A model generated the notes under the pieces. That model worked only from the letters and a program-made list of their open reading frames with translations. It ran no database searches and was not told the DNA's origin. Both the position numbers and the translations under genes were made by a program. A DNA stretch of 5,140 bases from the NCBI GenBank assembly GCA_024278415.1, contig JAJRTI010000728.1, positions 1-5,140 on the forward strand. Reading direction: 5' to 3'. Shown here piece by piece: positions 5,137 through 5,140 of this stretch (the stretch's first letter is position 1; each line of letters starts with the position of its first letter). This DNA is from Planctomycetota bacterium. Lineage in GTDB: Bacteria; Planctomycetota; Brocadiia; JAJRTI01.

Positions 5137-5140
5137 AACC

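Overview
The window looks like a piece of GC-rich bacterial chromosome from an uncultured or little-studied lineage. The two large central genes belong to families I associate mainly with Bacteroidetes, but base composition is far too GC-rich for typical Bacteroides. A PVC, Hydrogenedentota or other FCB-superphylum organism is my guess. It is inference from protein family and composition, not a proven assignment.

Layout. Both ends carry the same 134-bp sequence in inverted orientation (1-134 and 5003-5136, perfect match, rich in small hairpins). Just inside each copy lies a toxin-type gene cut by it. On the left is a HEPN-domain protein (135-479, +) that has lost its native start. On the right is a MazF/PemK-type toxin (4828-5106, +) that has lost its C-terminal half and reads on into the repeat. 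The repeat may be an inserted dispersed element, or it may simply be where a multi-copy sequence ended an assembled contig. The window alone cannot separate these.

Centre. A two-gene leftward operon occupies 495-3924. The first gene encodes a polytopic membrane protein with a helical, TPR-like C-terminal half (DUF6057-like). After a 13-bp gap the second encodes an exported, possibly lipid-anchored beta-propeller (PD40/TolB-like) protein with a CxxCH haem-attachment motif. This pairing resembles a conserved but functionally uncharacterised module and is the best candidate here for an undescribed system, probably an envelope membrane/haem-protein pair.

Right side. Divergent from the operon is a ribbon-helix-helix antitoxin-type regulator (4077-4388) with no recognisable toxin partner. 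Then come a consensus-like promoter, a roughly 130-nt leader with spaced direct repeats, and a MazE-like antitoxin (4632-4841) overlapping the truncated toxin by 14 nt. With the HEPN fragment, three toxin-antitoxin-type loci flank the membrane/haem operon, which is typical of an accessory, rearranged region. No tRNA, rRNA, CRISPR array, transposase or integrase is visible.
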